Below, in pieces: positions 10,781 to 21,600 of a DNA stretch of 64,000 nucleotides. The stretch is from Cordylochernes scorpioides (Eukaryota > Arthropoda > Arachnida > Pseudoscorpiones > Chernetidae): positions 23,717,634 through 23,781,633 of the forward strand of contig CP092874.1 of assembly GCA_030710605.1 (NCBI GenBank), read 5' to 3'. The stretch's first letter is position 1. Each line of letters starts with the position of its first letter. The notes under the pieces were generated by a model. That model was not told where the DNA came from, searched no databases, and saw nothing but the letters and a program-made list of their open reading frames with translations. A program made the position numbers and the translations under genes.

Positions 10781-11061
10781 TATGTATTATTATGTATTCG
10801 TCTTAATAATATTATTCGCCAAATAATAAGAAAAAAAACAAACTTTTGGGACAACTTTATTATATACCCATTAGGGATGGCCTTTGTTGGATCCTGTTAT
10901 TTTATAGATTAGGCCACTGGACATGTGTTTGCCCTGGAGGCTGTTTTTGGGTTCTAGACTACCTGTGGGTTCTATCTGTGCTTCTTTCCGGCAGTGAATC
11001 TGTATAAGACCAATGGTCTTAATAAAGTTTGTGTGTATGTGTTATATATAGATTTCTAATG
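10781..11061. other. Unassigned intron with retroposon tail
   Basis: The only recognisable part is a retroposon 3' end at 10990-11040: GTATAAGAC-CAATG-GTCTTAA hairpin, AATAAAG and a TG-rich tail. Confidence 0.6.
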
Positions 11062-11390
11062 TGTGGGGGATCATTAGATGAGTAGTCTAAACCGTTGGTT
11101 TTGGACCGCTACGATCTGAGATTAAATCACACATGAGGCACTTTTTTTTTTCTATATCTATAATAAAAAAAAGCAAATGGACCCTGATTCTTGAAATGTC
11201 CAACCCCATTAGGGGGTACAAGTAATCAATCATGCTCTCACATACTTGTAAGTTCAAAAATAGAACTGCGCTTTTCACAGGTGAAGACATGTGGTGTACT
11301 CACAGTAAAAGCAAACTCGCCAATTTCTACCCATCTTAAATTATCATGGACCATACCATTTGTACTAGGGATAATAAAAGAAGGAGATGA
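11062..11390 (+). mobile_element. S1 SINE, diverged
   Basis: GTGGGGGATCATTAGATGAG head, GGTTTTGGACCGCTACGATC, and TACTAGGGATAATAAAAG end. The B box is mutated (GAGATTAAATCAC). Confidence 0.8.
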
Positions 11391-11634
11391 AGCTATGTAA
11401 ATAAGGAGGGCTACCTTTATCCTAAAAATAGACAAAAACTCTGTGGCAGCTAGTGATTGTCTCGAGAAACTAGTAGACTCAGGTCACAACACCAGCTTGT
11501 GCAAATTCAGAACACCCAGACCACAGTTTGTGGCTTTGTCAGTCTACACTTTGAATTCATCCACAAAGGATTCCTAAAATCCTCAGAATTTACCAAAGAG
11601 ATGTGTTTAGCAGATAAACCGGTTATACCATTTT

Positions 11635-11865
11635 TTTTTTTAAATAAAGCATGGCATCTGCCCGGTAAGCGGAACATTGTGGGTTCGATTCCCATCCCTG
11701 GACACTTTTATTTTTCCGTTCATCATTACTCTTCATAATTCACCTTTTCATACCTCATACAAAAAGGTTAGAAATAGTCAATATTTCACCTTGAAATAAA
11801 TTTTGATTTTTCATTAAAAAGAAACTCATGCGGTATAACTTCAAGTGTTGTTTTAAGGCTTTAAT
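11635..11865 (+). mobile_element. T element, partial
   Basis: Plus-strand core from GCATGGCATCTGCCCGGTAA (the left part is replaced by a T-run) through GGGTTCGATTCCCATC. It is followed by one arm (TTTTTCCGTTCATCATTACT ... GCGGTATAACTTCAAGTG). Confidence 0.78.
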
Positions 11866-12349
11866 ATGTCCATAGTTTTCTCTAAAGTGACAAAAACATA
11901 AAAGTAATTTACAAGTAAATGACATGGTAACAACTTTATTACAATAAATTGTTTTAGAGGGAGTAATCTCTCTAAAAATATTTTGAGAAAGAAATAATTA
12001 TTTTATTTTTCTTTCACAGATTCAGTTTTTTAATATAATTATATTCAATGGATCGCCTTCTAACTCAATCAAATTTATATGTGTTTTCTACCACATGAGG
12101 TTTTTCTTTTAGCCTTATATGTATTCCTATTTGCAGAGGCTCATTCCACTGGTGGTATGTATGTATTGGAGTACAAGTTTTATATATATAAAGTAATATA
12201 TGTAATATATTCTGTGTAGTAACATTTTTTTAAATCAAAAAGGAATAATTATCTCTATATTTGAACTCTGATATCTATCTAATATTCTGGCATATGTGAA
12301 GTTGTCTCACATTTAATTGAAACTTGCTGAGAAAGTAGAAAAATTAGTC
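11866..12349. other. AT-rich intron, nothing recognised
   Basis: No splice-consistent exon, repeat family or RNA gene could be identified. Confidence 0.6.
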
Positions 12350-12745
12350 CCACTTATCAATATACATTCATTAATTGGGACTACACTGTTAATTGAGACT
12401 TCTCTGTTAATTGTGACTATTCTGTAAATTAGGATTGTTTTGTTAATTGGGACTGTTTATTAATTGAATCTACTCTTTTAATTGGTACTCTTCTGATAAT
12501 TGGGACTCTATTCTCTATATATATATATTCAGGACTATTCAACTAATTGGGACTACTTGTTTTTGGTGCTGTTCTATTAATTGGGACTACTCTTTATTCA
12601 GGACTTTTCTGTAAATTGGAACTGTTTGTTAATTCAGACTTGGGTTAATTGGGACTATTCTGTTAATTGGGACAACTCTGAGGTTACTATGTTAATTGGT
12701 ATTAATCAGTTATTTAATATATTATTCTGTTAATTGGGAGTGATG
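12350..12745. repeat. Degenerate short tandem repeat
   Basis: About 18-20 diverged units of roughly 18-20 bp with consensus TTAATTGGGACTACTCTG. Spacing and sequence vary, so it is an old array. No open frame. Confidence 0.85.
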
Positions 12746-13406
12746 TTTGTTTTCCCAGCAAGTCCTAACTAACGAGATTGCCACTGTACGAAACTCTTTT
12801 TCTTATAAAACACAATGAGAAATTTCGATTTTTATCAATGGTAGTTATTTAAAGAGAAAGCATCTCTTGATTGTGCACAACTAGAATTTATCTTAATTTA
12901 TCAACCTGATACCCTAGTAACTTTCACTTCTGTACTATTTTTTCAGCAAATATTTTTTGTTTCATCTTCTATTTTTGTTGACTATAGAAATTTGGCCTTT
13001 ATATAGAAAAAAGAAGAAATTAATTAGTGCTTATAACGAATGATAATACACACACACACAGAAAAGCCTTTATTAGGGACATGCCCTATACAGATTCTCC
13101 CATTTGGGTAAGGTAATAATCATCTTGTGTTATTTACATAGGTAGTGAACTGGCTTTACCATTCGTCTCAAAGTCATTCACTTGTTGACTGGTCCTTATA
13201 TAATGATGATCTAAAAAATGGTATAGTAAGCTATTGCCTTAGATTTGTTTACTGATATTTTATAGCGTATGATAATATTTACATATTTTATCTTTTCCAC
13301 CACACATCCCTCTGTTGTCTGTACCTGTGTTTGTTCCCATTATGTTAAACTCCTTCTGCTCTGCTAACCCTAACTCCTCTTTTTGTGGTTTTGTCCTCCC
13401 CCTCAG
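12746..13406. other. AT-rich intron end
   Basis: The only recognised piece is an inverted retroposon tail at 13048-13105 (ACACACACACAG, AAGCCTTTATTAGGGACATG, CCCTATACAG). It ends in the pyrimidine tract before exon 3. Confidence 0.6.
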
Positions 13407-13432
13407 CAATAGGCGGATCTAAATCTACCGAG
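13407..13432 (+). CDS. ERGIC3: ERGIC3 exon 3 of window (26-nt microexon)
   Basis: A very short exon between a polypyrimidine CCCCCTCAG acceptor and a GTATGT donor. With the last base of exon 2 it makes nine codons reading TIGGSKSTE, which keeps the frame into exon 4. This corresponds to the poorly conserved loop before the cysteine-rich part of the lumenal domain. The second gene copy retains the exon partially, cut by an N gap. Support comes from splice sites, phase and duplication rather than strong protein similarity. Confidence 0.8.
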
Positions 13433-13935
13433 GTATGTAAATATGTTGAAAGGTTTCCTTCCTCTTATTTGCATATTGGCTTCCCTTTCATCCTATTTTT
13501 AGCTTTTTCCTTTCTCCTCTCTTTAAGAAAATCCTCTTTTTTTTTAAACTCTTCTATCCGCATTTGTTTCTTTGGGATTGCCTTTTTTTTTTTGGTGTGC
13601 TTTGCATGTTGGTGCTTTTTTTGTGGTCTTTGGATGCATGGCTCTTTATTTAGAGATTTTTTAAAAAATAATGTATTTGGTTGTGTAATTTTCTAAAAAT
13701 GGTGTGTGTTATAAAGTGAAACAATGTGTGATATGGTTGCAGTTGCTATGGTGTTACCATTAACAAACTTGTCTCTATAAATAATATACAAAATGGCTTT
13801 CTGAGAAGGATTTTTATTTTATATTCATCTCAAGCTTTTGGGTATCACAAAATCTTTCACAGGAGTATATGACTCTACACTCATAGACAAAACTTAAGAA
13901 AATTTGTACCTCTTAGCATTCTTATCTTTTTTATT
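13433..13935. other. ERGIC3 intron 3, shared with second copy
   Basis: Unassigned intron closely matching 44995-45480. It holds T-runs and no coding sequence. Confidence 0.65.
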
Positions 13936-14075
13936 CAGTGCTAAGTCAAACTGCTTTTCACATGTGTAGACATGTGGTGCACTTACAGTAAAAAGCAGTC
14001 GTCAACCTCTACCCACCATGATTATAATGGCCTGTACCACGTGTACTAGGGATAAGCAAAAAAAAAAAAAAAACG
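13936..14075 (+). mobile_element. S1 SINE, 5' truncated
   Basis: Only the 3' half (CAAACTGCTTTTCACATGTG through TACTAGGGATAAGC and an A-run). Orthologue at 45973-46110. Confidence 0.85.
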
Positions 14076-14233
14076 TTTGTATACTTGGGATAAATAAAAG
14101 AAAAATCTCTGATGTGAAGTAAGTATCCTCAAGTGAGGTAATGGTAACACCACAATGCAGCTAGCTATGCAAATATCACACATAGTTTCCACAGTTGGTC
14201 AATGTGTCCTCCTGAAGATAACTGGTTGTTCAG

Positions 14234-14307
14234 TCTCCCTCTTCAACCACCGTCATGACAACCTTGGATCCCAAAAGATGTGAAAGCTGCTACGGAGGAG
14301 GCAGGAA
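14234..14307 (+). CDS. ERGIC3: ERGIC3 exon 4 of window (Cys-rich motif)
   Basis: Acceptor GTTCAG, donor GTAAGC; 24 codons + 2 nt in frame after exon 3. The end of the exon encodes LDPKRCESCYGGGR, matching the ERGIC3 lumenal motif LDP.RCESCYGAE. The cysteines probably pair with those of exon 5. The sequence is identical in the second copy (46264-46337). Confidence 0.9.
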
Positions 14308-14489
14308 GTAAGCTTCCACATATCTGGATGATAAATCTACTCTTCAATATATATACATCTTAGTTGATTTCTGTATTTGCATATACACTTATGGACAAAA
14401 CTTAAGGAAGTTAAAAGTCTTCGATGTCACCAATTTTTTTTAAGAAAACAGAGGCAGTAGAGACTCTCTGTAATGGACACCTATATACA

Positions 14490-15771
14490 GTAAAACCCTG
14501 CTAATACGAACCCCGGATATAGCGAACCTTCCCTTATAATGAACCCACGGCGATTCCCGATTCCATTCCATTGAAAATACCATTGTTATAACGAACTTTG
14601 CTATTTTTAGAATAACGAACTACCCCTATAATGAACCTATTTTCGGTCCCAAAATAATAAAATTTATTTAAAATACTATGCTTATAACGAACTTAAAATT
14701 GTAATTAAAATATAAATTAAAACAACAAAATTTTGAGCATGGTTCAGCTCACGAATCGCGATTTCAAAACAATAAATTTAGCGGCATTGTTTGTTTTGAT
14801 TTTTGCACTTTATTTTTGCTGTATGTTGTATAAATTTTTACACATTATACTTTTTATTAAATAGAATATCTTTGCAACCATCAAATTTGAAATAGAAAAA
14901 ATGCAAATGGCTTCCAAAATAAAGAAAATAAAGGCACTCTAAAAACAAAAGCGTTATTACATTTAAAAAAAAGGCCATTTTCAAAACTTTTCAAAGTGAG
15001 ACAACACAGGCGAAATTTCAGAACATGTTAAAATAAGAAAATATAATTTTTATATTATATGAGATAAAATAGAAGGCTATTAAAATTGTTTAAAAAGAGG
15101 AATCAACCTTAACTTTTGCCCCGATCGTACGTGTTAGGGCCAAAAAAAAAAAAAGAGTCCAAATAAATGGGCCCGTGATGCAACAAAATTTATTTTTATT
15201 CCATTAACTATGGCGATTTTAAAGCCAGCAATGGTTTGCATGACAGGCTCAAAACAAAAGGAAATCTAGACTTAAAAAGAACATGTGGAAACATGAAATG
15301 GAAGAAATACACTTATTAACTTTATTTGAAAGATGCAATGCTTGAAGAGTGAAGCAACAAGGTATTAGAGCCATTTTTTTCAAGAAAAAATTGTATTATA
15401 TAATATGATAAAAATGTTTTAAAATCATTTTATATCTTTGAATATATAATTAATAAAACTTTTCCAAAGATTTGTCTTGATTTTTAATTTAGACATAGAG
15501 GTCCATGTATGCTAATGATAAGAAGAACCTATCATCAAATAATTTGTTTTATTATTCAGTATTAATGTAAGGAAATTGGTCAATTAAGGGAATTAAAACA
15601 AAGTGACCACTATTAAGAGGCAACTCTTTCCTGTGTGTATGGCTGTCCTTTAATTAAATAGTCTAAAAATTTTGAAAAGTAAAAAAAAAAATAGCCAAAC
15701 CGTGGCTATAGTGAACCAAAAGCTCTGTCCCATTGGTGTTCACTATAGAGGGGTTTTACTGTATATTGCTC
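14490..15771. mobile_element. P3: Tigger-like element, 1.28 kb, first copy only
   Basis: Inverted ends CAGTAAAACCCTGCTAATAC / GAGGGGTTTTACTG with TA on each side (14488-14489, 15772-15773). The subterminal ATAGCGAACC / GGTTCACTATAG pairs also match. The second gene copy has no insert at about 46510. The interior is AT-rich without a readable transposase. Confidence 0.88.
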
Positions 15772-16090
15772 TTTTGGATTGTACTCTTGTTACATTGCTA
15801 CATTATTGCTACATCAACCAATTTTTTTATTTAGTTCCTGATGTTTCAGTGAATCTCTGTCATTCTCCTCTGGAAAATAATGATCATTCCCCTGAGGGAA
15901 GAATGACAGCGAAGTCATTGGAATATTGAGAATTACATAAATAATTGGTTGATGTATGCTTTATGCTTTCTAAACAAACTTCCAACCAACAAAGTATCTT
16001 TGTTACCTTGTGTGATTGGTGAGAAATTGTTTCCTCTTTGTTCAGTTTAATAGGTTTTTACAAATTGCTGAAAAGAGATAGACAGGAATG
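15772..16090. repeat. Palindrome and unassigned intron
   Basis: TACATCAACCAATTTTTTTA at 15811 and its complement AATAATTGGTTGATGTATGC at 15938 bound a 150-bp foldback. A related fragment (CCTGATGTTTCAGTGA) is at 48726. Confidence 0.65.
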
Positions 16091-16200
16091 ATAAGGCACA
16101 ATTTAGATTATACATTATAAACACAAGGTAATAAGACCCAAATCCAAATAAATAAATAGTGTGTGACGTTTCGGTAACAGCGTTGTTACCATCTTCAACC
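16090..16200. mobile_element. F half-element
   Basis: One arm only, ending at GTTACCATCTTCA. Orthologue at 49205-49313. Confidence 0.82.
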
Positions 16201-16333
16201 ATCTTGTGTTAGATTGACAGGAAGTCATCTCTATACATAGTTTTTTTTTATCCCATTTTTAAGCTTGGTAGTTAACCTTCTGTGTTGTTCCCTCCGTGCA
16301 ATATGAAACAATGTGTATGTGTGTGTCGGGCAG

Positions 16334-16490
16334 CTGCTGTAACACCTGCCAGGAAGTACAGGAGGCCTACAAAATCAAAGGTTGGGCTTTCCCCGACCCC
16401 AGCTCCATCGCACAGTGTGTTAGGGAAGGAGCTCCTCAGTATAAAGAAAATGAAGGCTGCCAGTTCTTCGGCTACTTTGAAGTCAACAGG
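16334..16490 (+). CDS. ERGIC3: ERGIC3 exon 5 of window
   Basis: Acceptor GGGCAG, donor GTATGA; 1 nt + 52 codons. It encodes CCNTCQEVQEAYKIKGWAFP, then a segment ending NEGCQFFGYFEVNR. These are the conserved CCNTC..V..AY...GWAF and EGC...G..EVN(K/R) blocks of ERGIC3. The exon 4 AA plus the first C makes Asn before CCNTC, where vertebrates have Lys. The copy at 49448-49604 differs by one synonymous base. Confidence 0.96.
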
Positions 16491-16538
16491 GTATGACAGC
16501 TCTCATGTCTCAACCATTCCTCCATAGACAATTCTGTG

Positions 16539-16838
16539 ACAATTTTTTTTTTTTGACAATTAAAAAATGTTTTATTGACTGCTTAGTCGATCAGTGCTCC
16601 AAAGAGTTAGGTAAGAGGAATTAAATATTTACAATTTAAATTCAGAACAGGCGGCGTCCTCACCGAGGGTTGTTTGAAGTCAATCAGGAGGGCAACATCC
16701 TCCTAAGCGCGGACATGCCCTCACGCACAAAGGGATCGGAGTCCCGAGCGCGCTCGATGGCGGCGCTGATGAAATCAGCGAGGAGGCTCCTCCTTCGAGT
16801 AGACAGGCGCTTGATGAGAGGCTCCCTATCCTCGGGGT
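16539..16838 (-). mobile_element. LINE-B fragment (GC-rich), first copy only
   Basis: 300 bp with an 8-bp duplication ATTCTGTG (16531-16538, 16839-16846). The second gene copy has the unoccupied site at about 49642. On the minus strand an open frame (to 16684) encodes an Arg-rich peptide with EDREPLIKRLSTRRRSLLAD. It ends AATAAAACATTTTTTAATTG plus a short A-run. The high GC content against AT-rich flanks marks it as foreign to the intron. The 3' sequence resembles the other LINE-B pieces. Confidence 0.82.
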
Positions 16839-16846
16839 ATTCTGTG

Positions 16847-17339
16847 GTGGCTTGTTTGACTAACACTCACTACTCCTCAGTTGTCATTGCTGAATACCTA
16901 GTTCTGTTGTTGTTCCTTGTAGATCATATTTGGAATTCATGTAATATTTACACAAGGGGATAAGAATGACCCGGGCAATGCCTGGGTTTTACTTGTTTAA
17001 ATGTTTTTATTCAAATACTATTCATTACAATTATAAATTGGCACCGTGGATGTCACTCTTGTGTCCCGCTTCAAACTTTGTGTCTGAGAAGCGATATTTT
17101 TATAGAGAGAAGATCTGGCTTTGTTACTTCTGCTCAAAAGAATGTTTTTCTGTTAGAATTTTGTTCCTGCATACTAAAAATGAACTGGTTTCACCCGACA
17201 AAGCTGATAAACATACATACACACACATATATACACTGACTTTTATATATATATATATAGGGATATGGAATAGGGTGTAAGAGTGCAGCTTTCATTGATC
17301 ATGGAACCATGATCCAGGCACATTTGGTGAAAGTCTGAC
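16847..17339. other. Intron 5 mixed sequence
   Basis: Holds a D fragment (16965-17060: ACCCGGGCAATGCCTGGG), a (TA)n run near 17245 and a short LINE-A 5' piece (17280-17360). No exon. Confidence 0.6.
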
Positions 17340-17770
17340 TTTGCCTGTAATTTGAGGCTGTGTTGTTGTTGCTTCTTATCCCCTTGTGTAAAGATTACAC
17401 AAATTCCATGAGTTCAGTTCTCATGAAATCAGGTGAAGGGGTGCAAATTTTGTTAATCATGGCACATTTTTGTGAAAGTCTGACTTTGCCTGTAGTTTGA
17501 GGTCATTCCTAACATGGAAGCCTTTGCAGCTGACTCTAACATGAGTACAGACTCTGTATCCCTGGAGAGGAACCCTTGCTGAGGTCCGTCAACTTTGGTC
17601 AGTTGAACTCAGGAGTTTTAAAGAGGTCTTTCTCCTCTTTCTAACAATGCTGCTGTTGGTCCACGACTATTTATTCGTCAGAGTTTCGCAGCTGGCCTTC
17701 ATATCTGAAGGTCGTTTCCCTATCCGCTAGGTGGAGACAGGCCCTGTAGCAGTCAGCTCTGCTGAGGGGA
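17340..17770 (-). mobile_element. LINE-A internal-deletion derivative
   Basis: Read on the minus strand, this has about 390 bp matching the 5' end of LINE-A (CAGAGCTGACTGCTACAGGG through the CCATTCCATGAGATCA region). It is joined directly to the last 40-60 bp of LINE-A (hairpin, GGGGATAAG, tail). The coding centre is missing. The same junction recurs in several copies, so this is a propagated short family rather than one deletion. Confidence 0.85.
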
Positions 17771-18505
17771 CACCCAGTCCTAACCATCAGTTACAGTGAA
17801 AAAGGCGGTGTGAGAGCAGTTGCCACAACAATAGGCTTAATACAACCTGCTACCAGTAAACATCTCGAGGAGCATAGACCCCCTGGAATTAGTATAATCT
17901 TTGCACAAGGGGATAAGAAACAAAAAGAGTATTTTCTAAAAATATTATTTTAACGATTTAGTATTTGGATGTCCTAGAAAAATGTCCACTAGCAGTGAAT
18001 ATGTTGTGATAATCCTGTCTTTAACTAACTATAATTCAACACCTACTTTAATTCAACTGAAATCTGGAGACAGGCCCTGTAGCAGTCAGCTCTACTGAGG
18101 GAACATCCAGTCCTAACCATCAGTTAGAGTGAAAAAGGCGACGTGAGAGCAGTTACCACAACAATAAGCTTAATACAACCTGCTTCCAAACCTTGTGGTT
18201 CCCAAGGTTGATGATCATTGGTTTCAAATTTCTAAGATGTGTTATGGCCACTGTTTGTATATCTTGCACCTCAGTTTTTTTCAATTTATACATACAGTAA
18301 ACATCTTGAGGAGCATGGACTCATGGATAATCTTTGCACAAGGGGATAAGAAACAACAAGAGTATTTTCTTAGAATATTATTTTAATGATTTAGTGTTTG
18401 CATGTCCTAGAAAAATGTCCACTAGCAGTGAATATGTTGTGGTGAATTGATAATCCTGTGTCTTTAACTAACTATAATTCAACACTTACTTTAATTCAAC
18501 TGAAA
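17725..18505 (+). repeat. Tandem duplication in intron 5, first copy
   Basis: The segment from GGAGACAGGCCCTGTAGCAG to the CCACTAGCAGTGAATATGTT block occurs twice in a row (about 17728-18050 and 18065-18440). The second gene copy has one version (about 50245-50990). Both units include a short LINE-A tail (CTCGAGGAGCAT...GGGGATAAGAAAC). Part of each unit is the LINE-A 5' region. Confidence 0.8.
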
Positions 18506-18627
18506 TCTCTGAATACTTTTTATTTGCCTATCCCTCGTACACATGGTACAGGCCATGATAATCATGGTGGGTAGATCTAGGCGATTGCTCTTACTGTAAG
18601 TACACCACATGTCTACACATGTGAAAA

Positions 18628-21600
18628 CCCTTGGCAGAGCTGACTGCTATAGGGCGCGTCCCCAGGTGGCGGATAGGGGAACGACCTTCAGATATGAAGG
18701 CCAGCTGCGAAACAAGCAGAATAACTCTGACGAATAAGCAGTCGCGGACCAACAGCAGCATTGTTAGAAGAGGAGTAGACCTCTTTAAAAATCCTGACTT
18801 CAACTGGCCCGGTTGATGGACCTCAGCAAGGGTCCCACTCCAGGGATACGGAGGAGCTGTGTCTGTACTCATGTTAGAGTCGGCAGCAAAGGCGTCTGCT
18901 TCCATGTTAGGAACGGCCTCAAACTACAGGCAAAGTCAGACTTTCACCAAAGTGTGCCTGGATCATGGTGCCATGATCAACGAAAGCTGCACCCCTATAC
19001 CCCATTCCATGAGATCAGATGTTGATTTGCATGCTGCATCGCCCGTCACGCAGAATAAACAGGGGCGCGTTCAGGACTTAGGTAGAGGGTTCTGTCCGAT
19101 AAGTATAATACAGTCTCCACAAACTTCTAACTTTGCAGCTTCCAAGCAATTGAGCATTCTGCAGTGCAACATCAATGGATTGTGCTCAACAGCAACAAAA
19201 ATAAAATTAGAAGAAATAATGGAAATAGCTGAAAAACAAAAGATACAAATTATAGCCCTACAGGAAACCAAATTAAATGAAAAGTACAATCTCAAATATA
19301 AAAACTACAATATCCTCAGAAAAGACAGAAATAAAGAAGGGGGTGGCCTTGCATTTTTAATCAAGAATTTGTACTATGAAGACATAGCCATTAATATTCC
19401 AAACACATCAGACCTCGAAGCCCAAGGTATCAAAGTCTACCTCAATCAAAACAAAACCATCAACATATTCAATATGTATCACCCTCCAAACAATAAACTT
19501 ATTGACGATGGAACAATGGCTCAATTTCTTACAGACAACACTATTATTGTAGGTGATCTTAATGCCAAACATCAACTATGGGGATGTTTCACGCCAAACC
19601 CAAGAGGCAAAATACTTTCAAACTTATTTGACGACAATGCCTTCATGTGCTTAAATGATGGGAATCCTACCCACCATTCCTACAGTTATAATACCGCACA
19701 AGCCCTTGATATAAGTTTCTCCAGTCCTGACATTTTCCACAAATGCAAATGGCAAATATTAAAAAGTATTGGAAGTGATCATTTGCCTATTTTGATAGAA
19801 ATTAGCACCAAGACCAAAACCAGCTCAATTAAAGAAAAATTCTGGAACTTCAAAAAGGCTAATTGGAATCTTTACCAGCAAAACACCAATGAAGACTTTA
19901 GAAAAGCACCCACTAGAATAAAAGATCTGGAACAAAATTGGATATCTTTCAAAAACACCATTATTAAAGCAGCCAAAGTTTCAATACCAAGAGGTAATAT
20001 TAAGAAATGGATTCCAAATTATACACACCAGGCAAAAGATATTCAAACACTTATAACTAAAAGAAATGAACTACAAAAAAAGTGCACCCAAAACCAAACA
20101 AATTGTAGAACTGAACTGAACATTGTGAATGCAAAAATAAAAAGATTATACGTAAATATGAAAAGGGAAAAATGGAAACAAACTTGTGAAAACCTGAACC
20201 CAAGAAACCCTAATACAAAACTTTGGCATTTGGCAAAACAAATTGACAGAGCCCAGCCACAAACTGAAAACACAAATATGATTAAGAATACAGATGGTAC
20301 CCCAGCAACTAATGACAAAAATGCTGCTAATCTTTTAGGTAATTCATATCAAATAAGTAGTAAAATCAAATTTGAAATAAAAGATAAGAAAGTTGAAAAA
20401 AAGGCCCGAAAGATTATCCATGACTGTAAAAACGTCACTAGCACTCATAATATTTTCCATGAAAAAATCAATATGAAAGAGCTAGATTATGCATTAGAAA
20501 ACACTGACCTAAACAAGACTCCTGGGCCAGATGGAATCCATGGCCAAATGATATCAAACTTGGGCAAAAATGGCAAAGAAAAACTTCTTGATATTTTCAA
20601 TAACTCCTGGAAAACTGGAAAATTGCCTCAAGACTGGAAAACTGCAACAATAATTCCTATTAAAAAACTTGACAAATCTGCTGATGACCCAAAAAACTAC
20701 CGACCTATCTCCCTCACAAGTATTTGCTGCAAATTAATGGAAAAAATTATACTCAGACGACTCACCTACCACCTCGACACAAGAAATCTCTTACCAAAAG
20801 AACAATATGGATTTAGGAAAGGACATGGGACAATAGACCAACTTTTATTTTTCACACAAAAGGTAAAAGATGCACAAAACAGAAAACCAACTAGCCACAC
20901 CATAGCCGCTTTTTTAGACCTTACACAAGCTTTTGATAAAGTATGGAAAAACAAGTTAATTACAAAATTATACAAGCATTTCAAAATTGATGGAAAAGCT
21001 ATCACTTGGATAAATGATTTCCTTAAAAATAGATACATCAGGGTCAAATATAATGGAACTCTATCTAAAACCTTCAAATTGTACCAAGGATTACCACAAG
21101 GATCAGTCCTTAGCCCAACTCTCTTCACCCTATTTATTGCAGGCATAGAAGAAAAAATTTCACATAAAACCAATATTGGACTTTTCGCTGATGACATTAT
21201 TCTATGGAGCAGCAATACTAACTGGAAAAAAGCTGAAAGGGATTTGAACAAGACTCTTTTCCACCTAGAAAAATTTGCTAATAAACATAAATTAGAATTT
21301 AACCCCCAAAAATCTGAAACCTGTCTTTTTACTACCGATAAGAAACTATACAAAATAAGACCAAAAATTATTCTGAAAGAACAACAATTGCAATATAATA
21401 AACATCCTAAATATCTTGGCTACACCCTGGATCCAGAAATTAACTCCAGTAAACATATTGAAGAAGTTATTAGAAAAGGAAGAGACCGACTAAAAATCCT
21501 GAAATATATTTCAGGAAGAGAGTGGGGAGCCGATGCAACCACTCTAAAATTAACTTACACATCTCTAATTAGACCTATCCTGGAATATGGATATCAAATC

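Noticed and set aside
20766-21353. 195-aa minus-strand frame
   Set aside because: Antisense shadow of the LINE-A reverse transcriptase.
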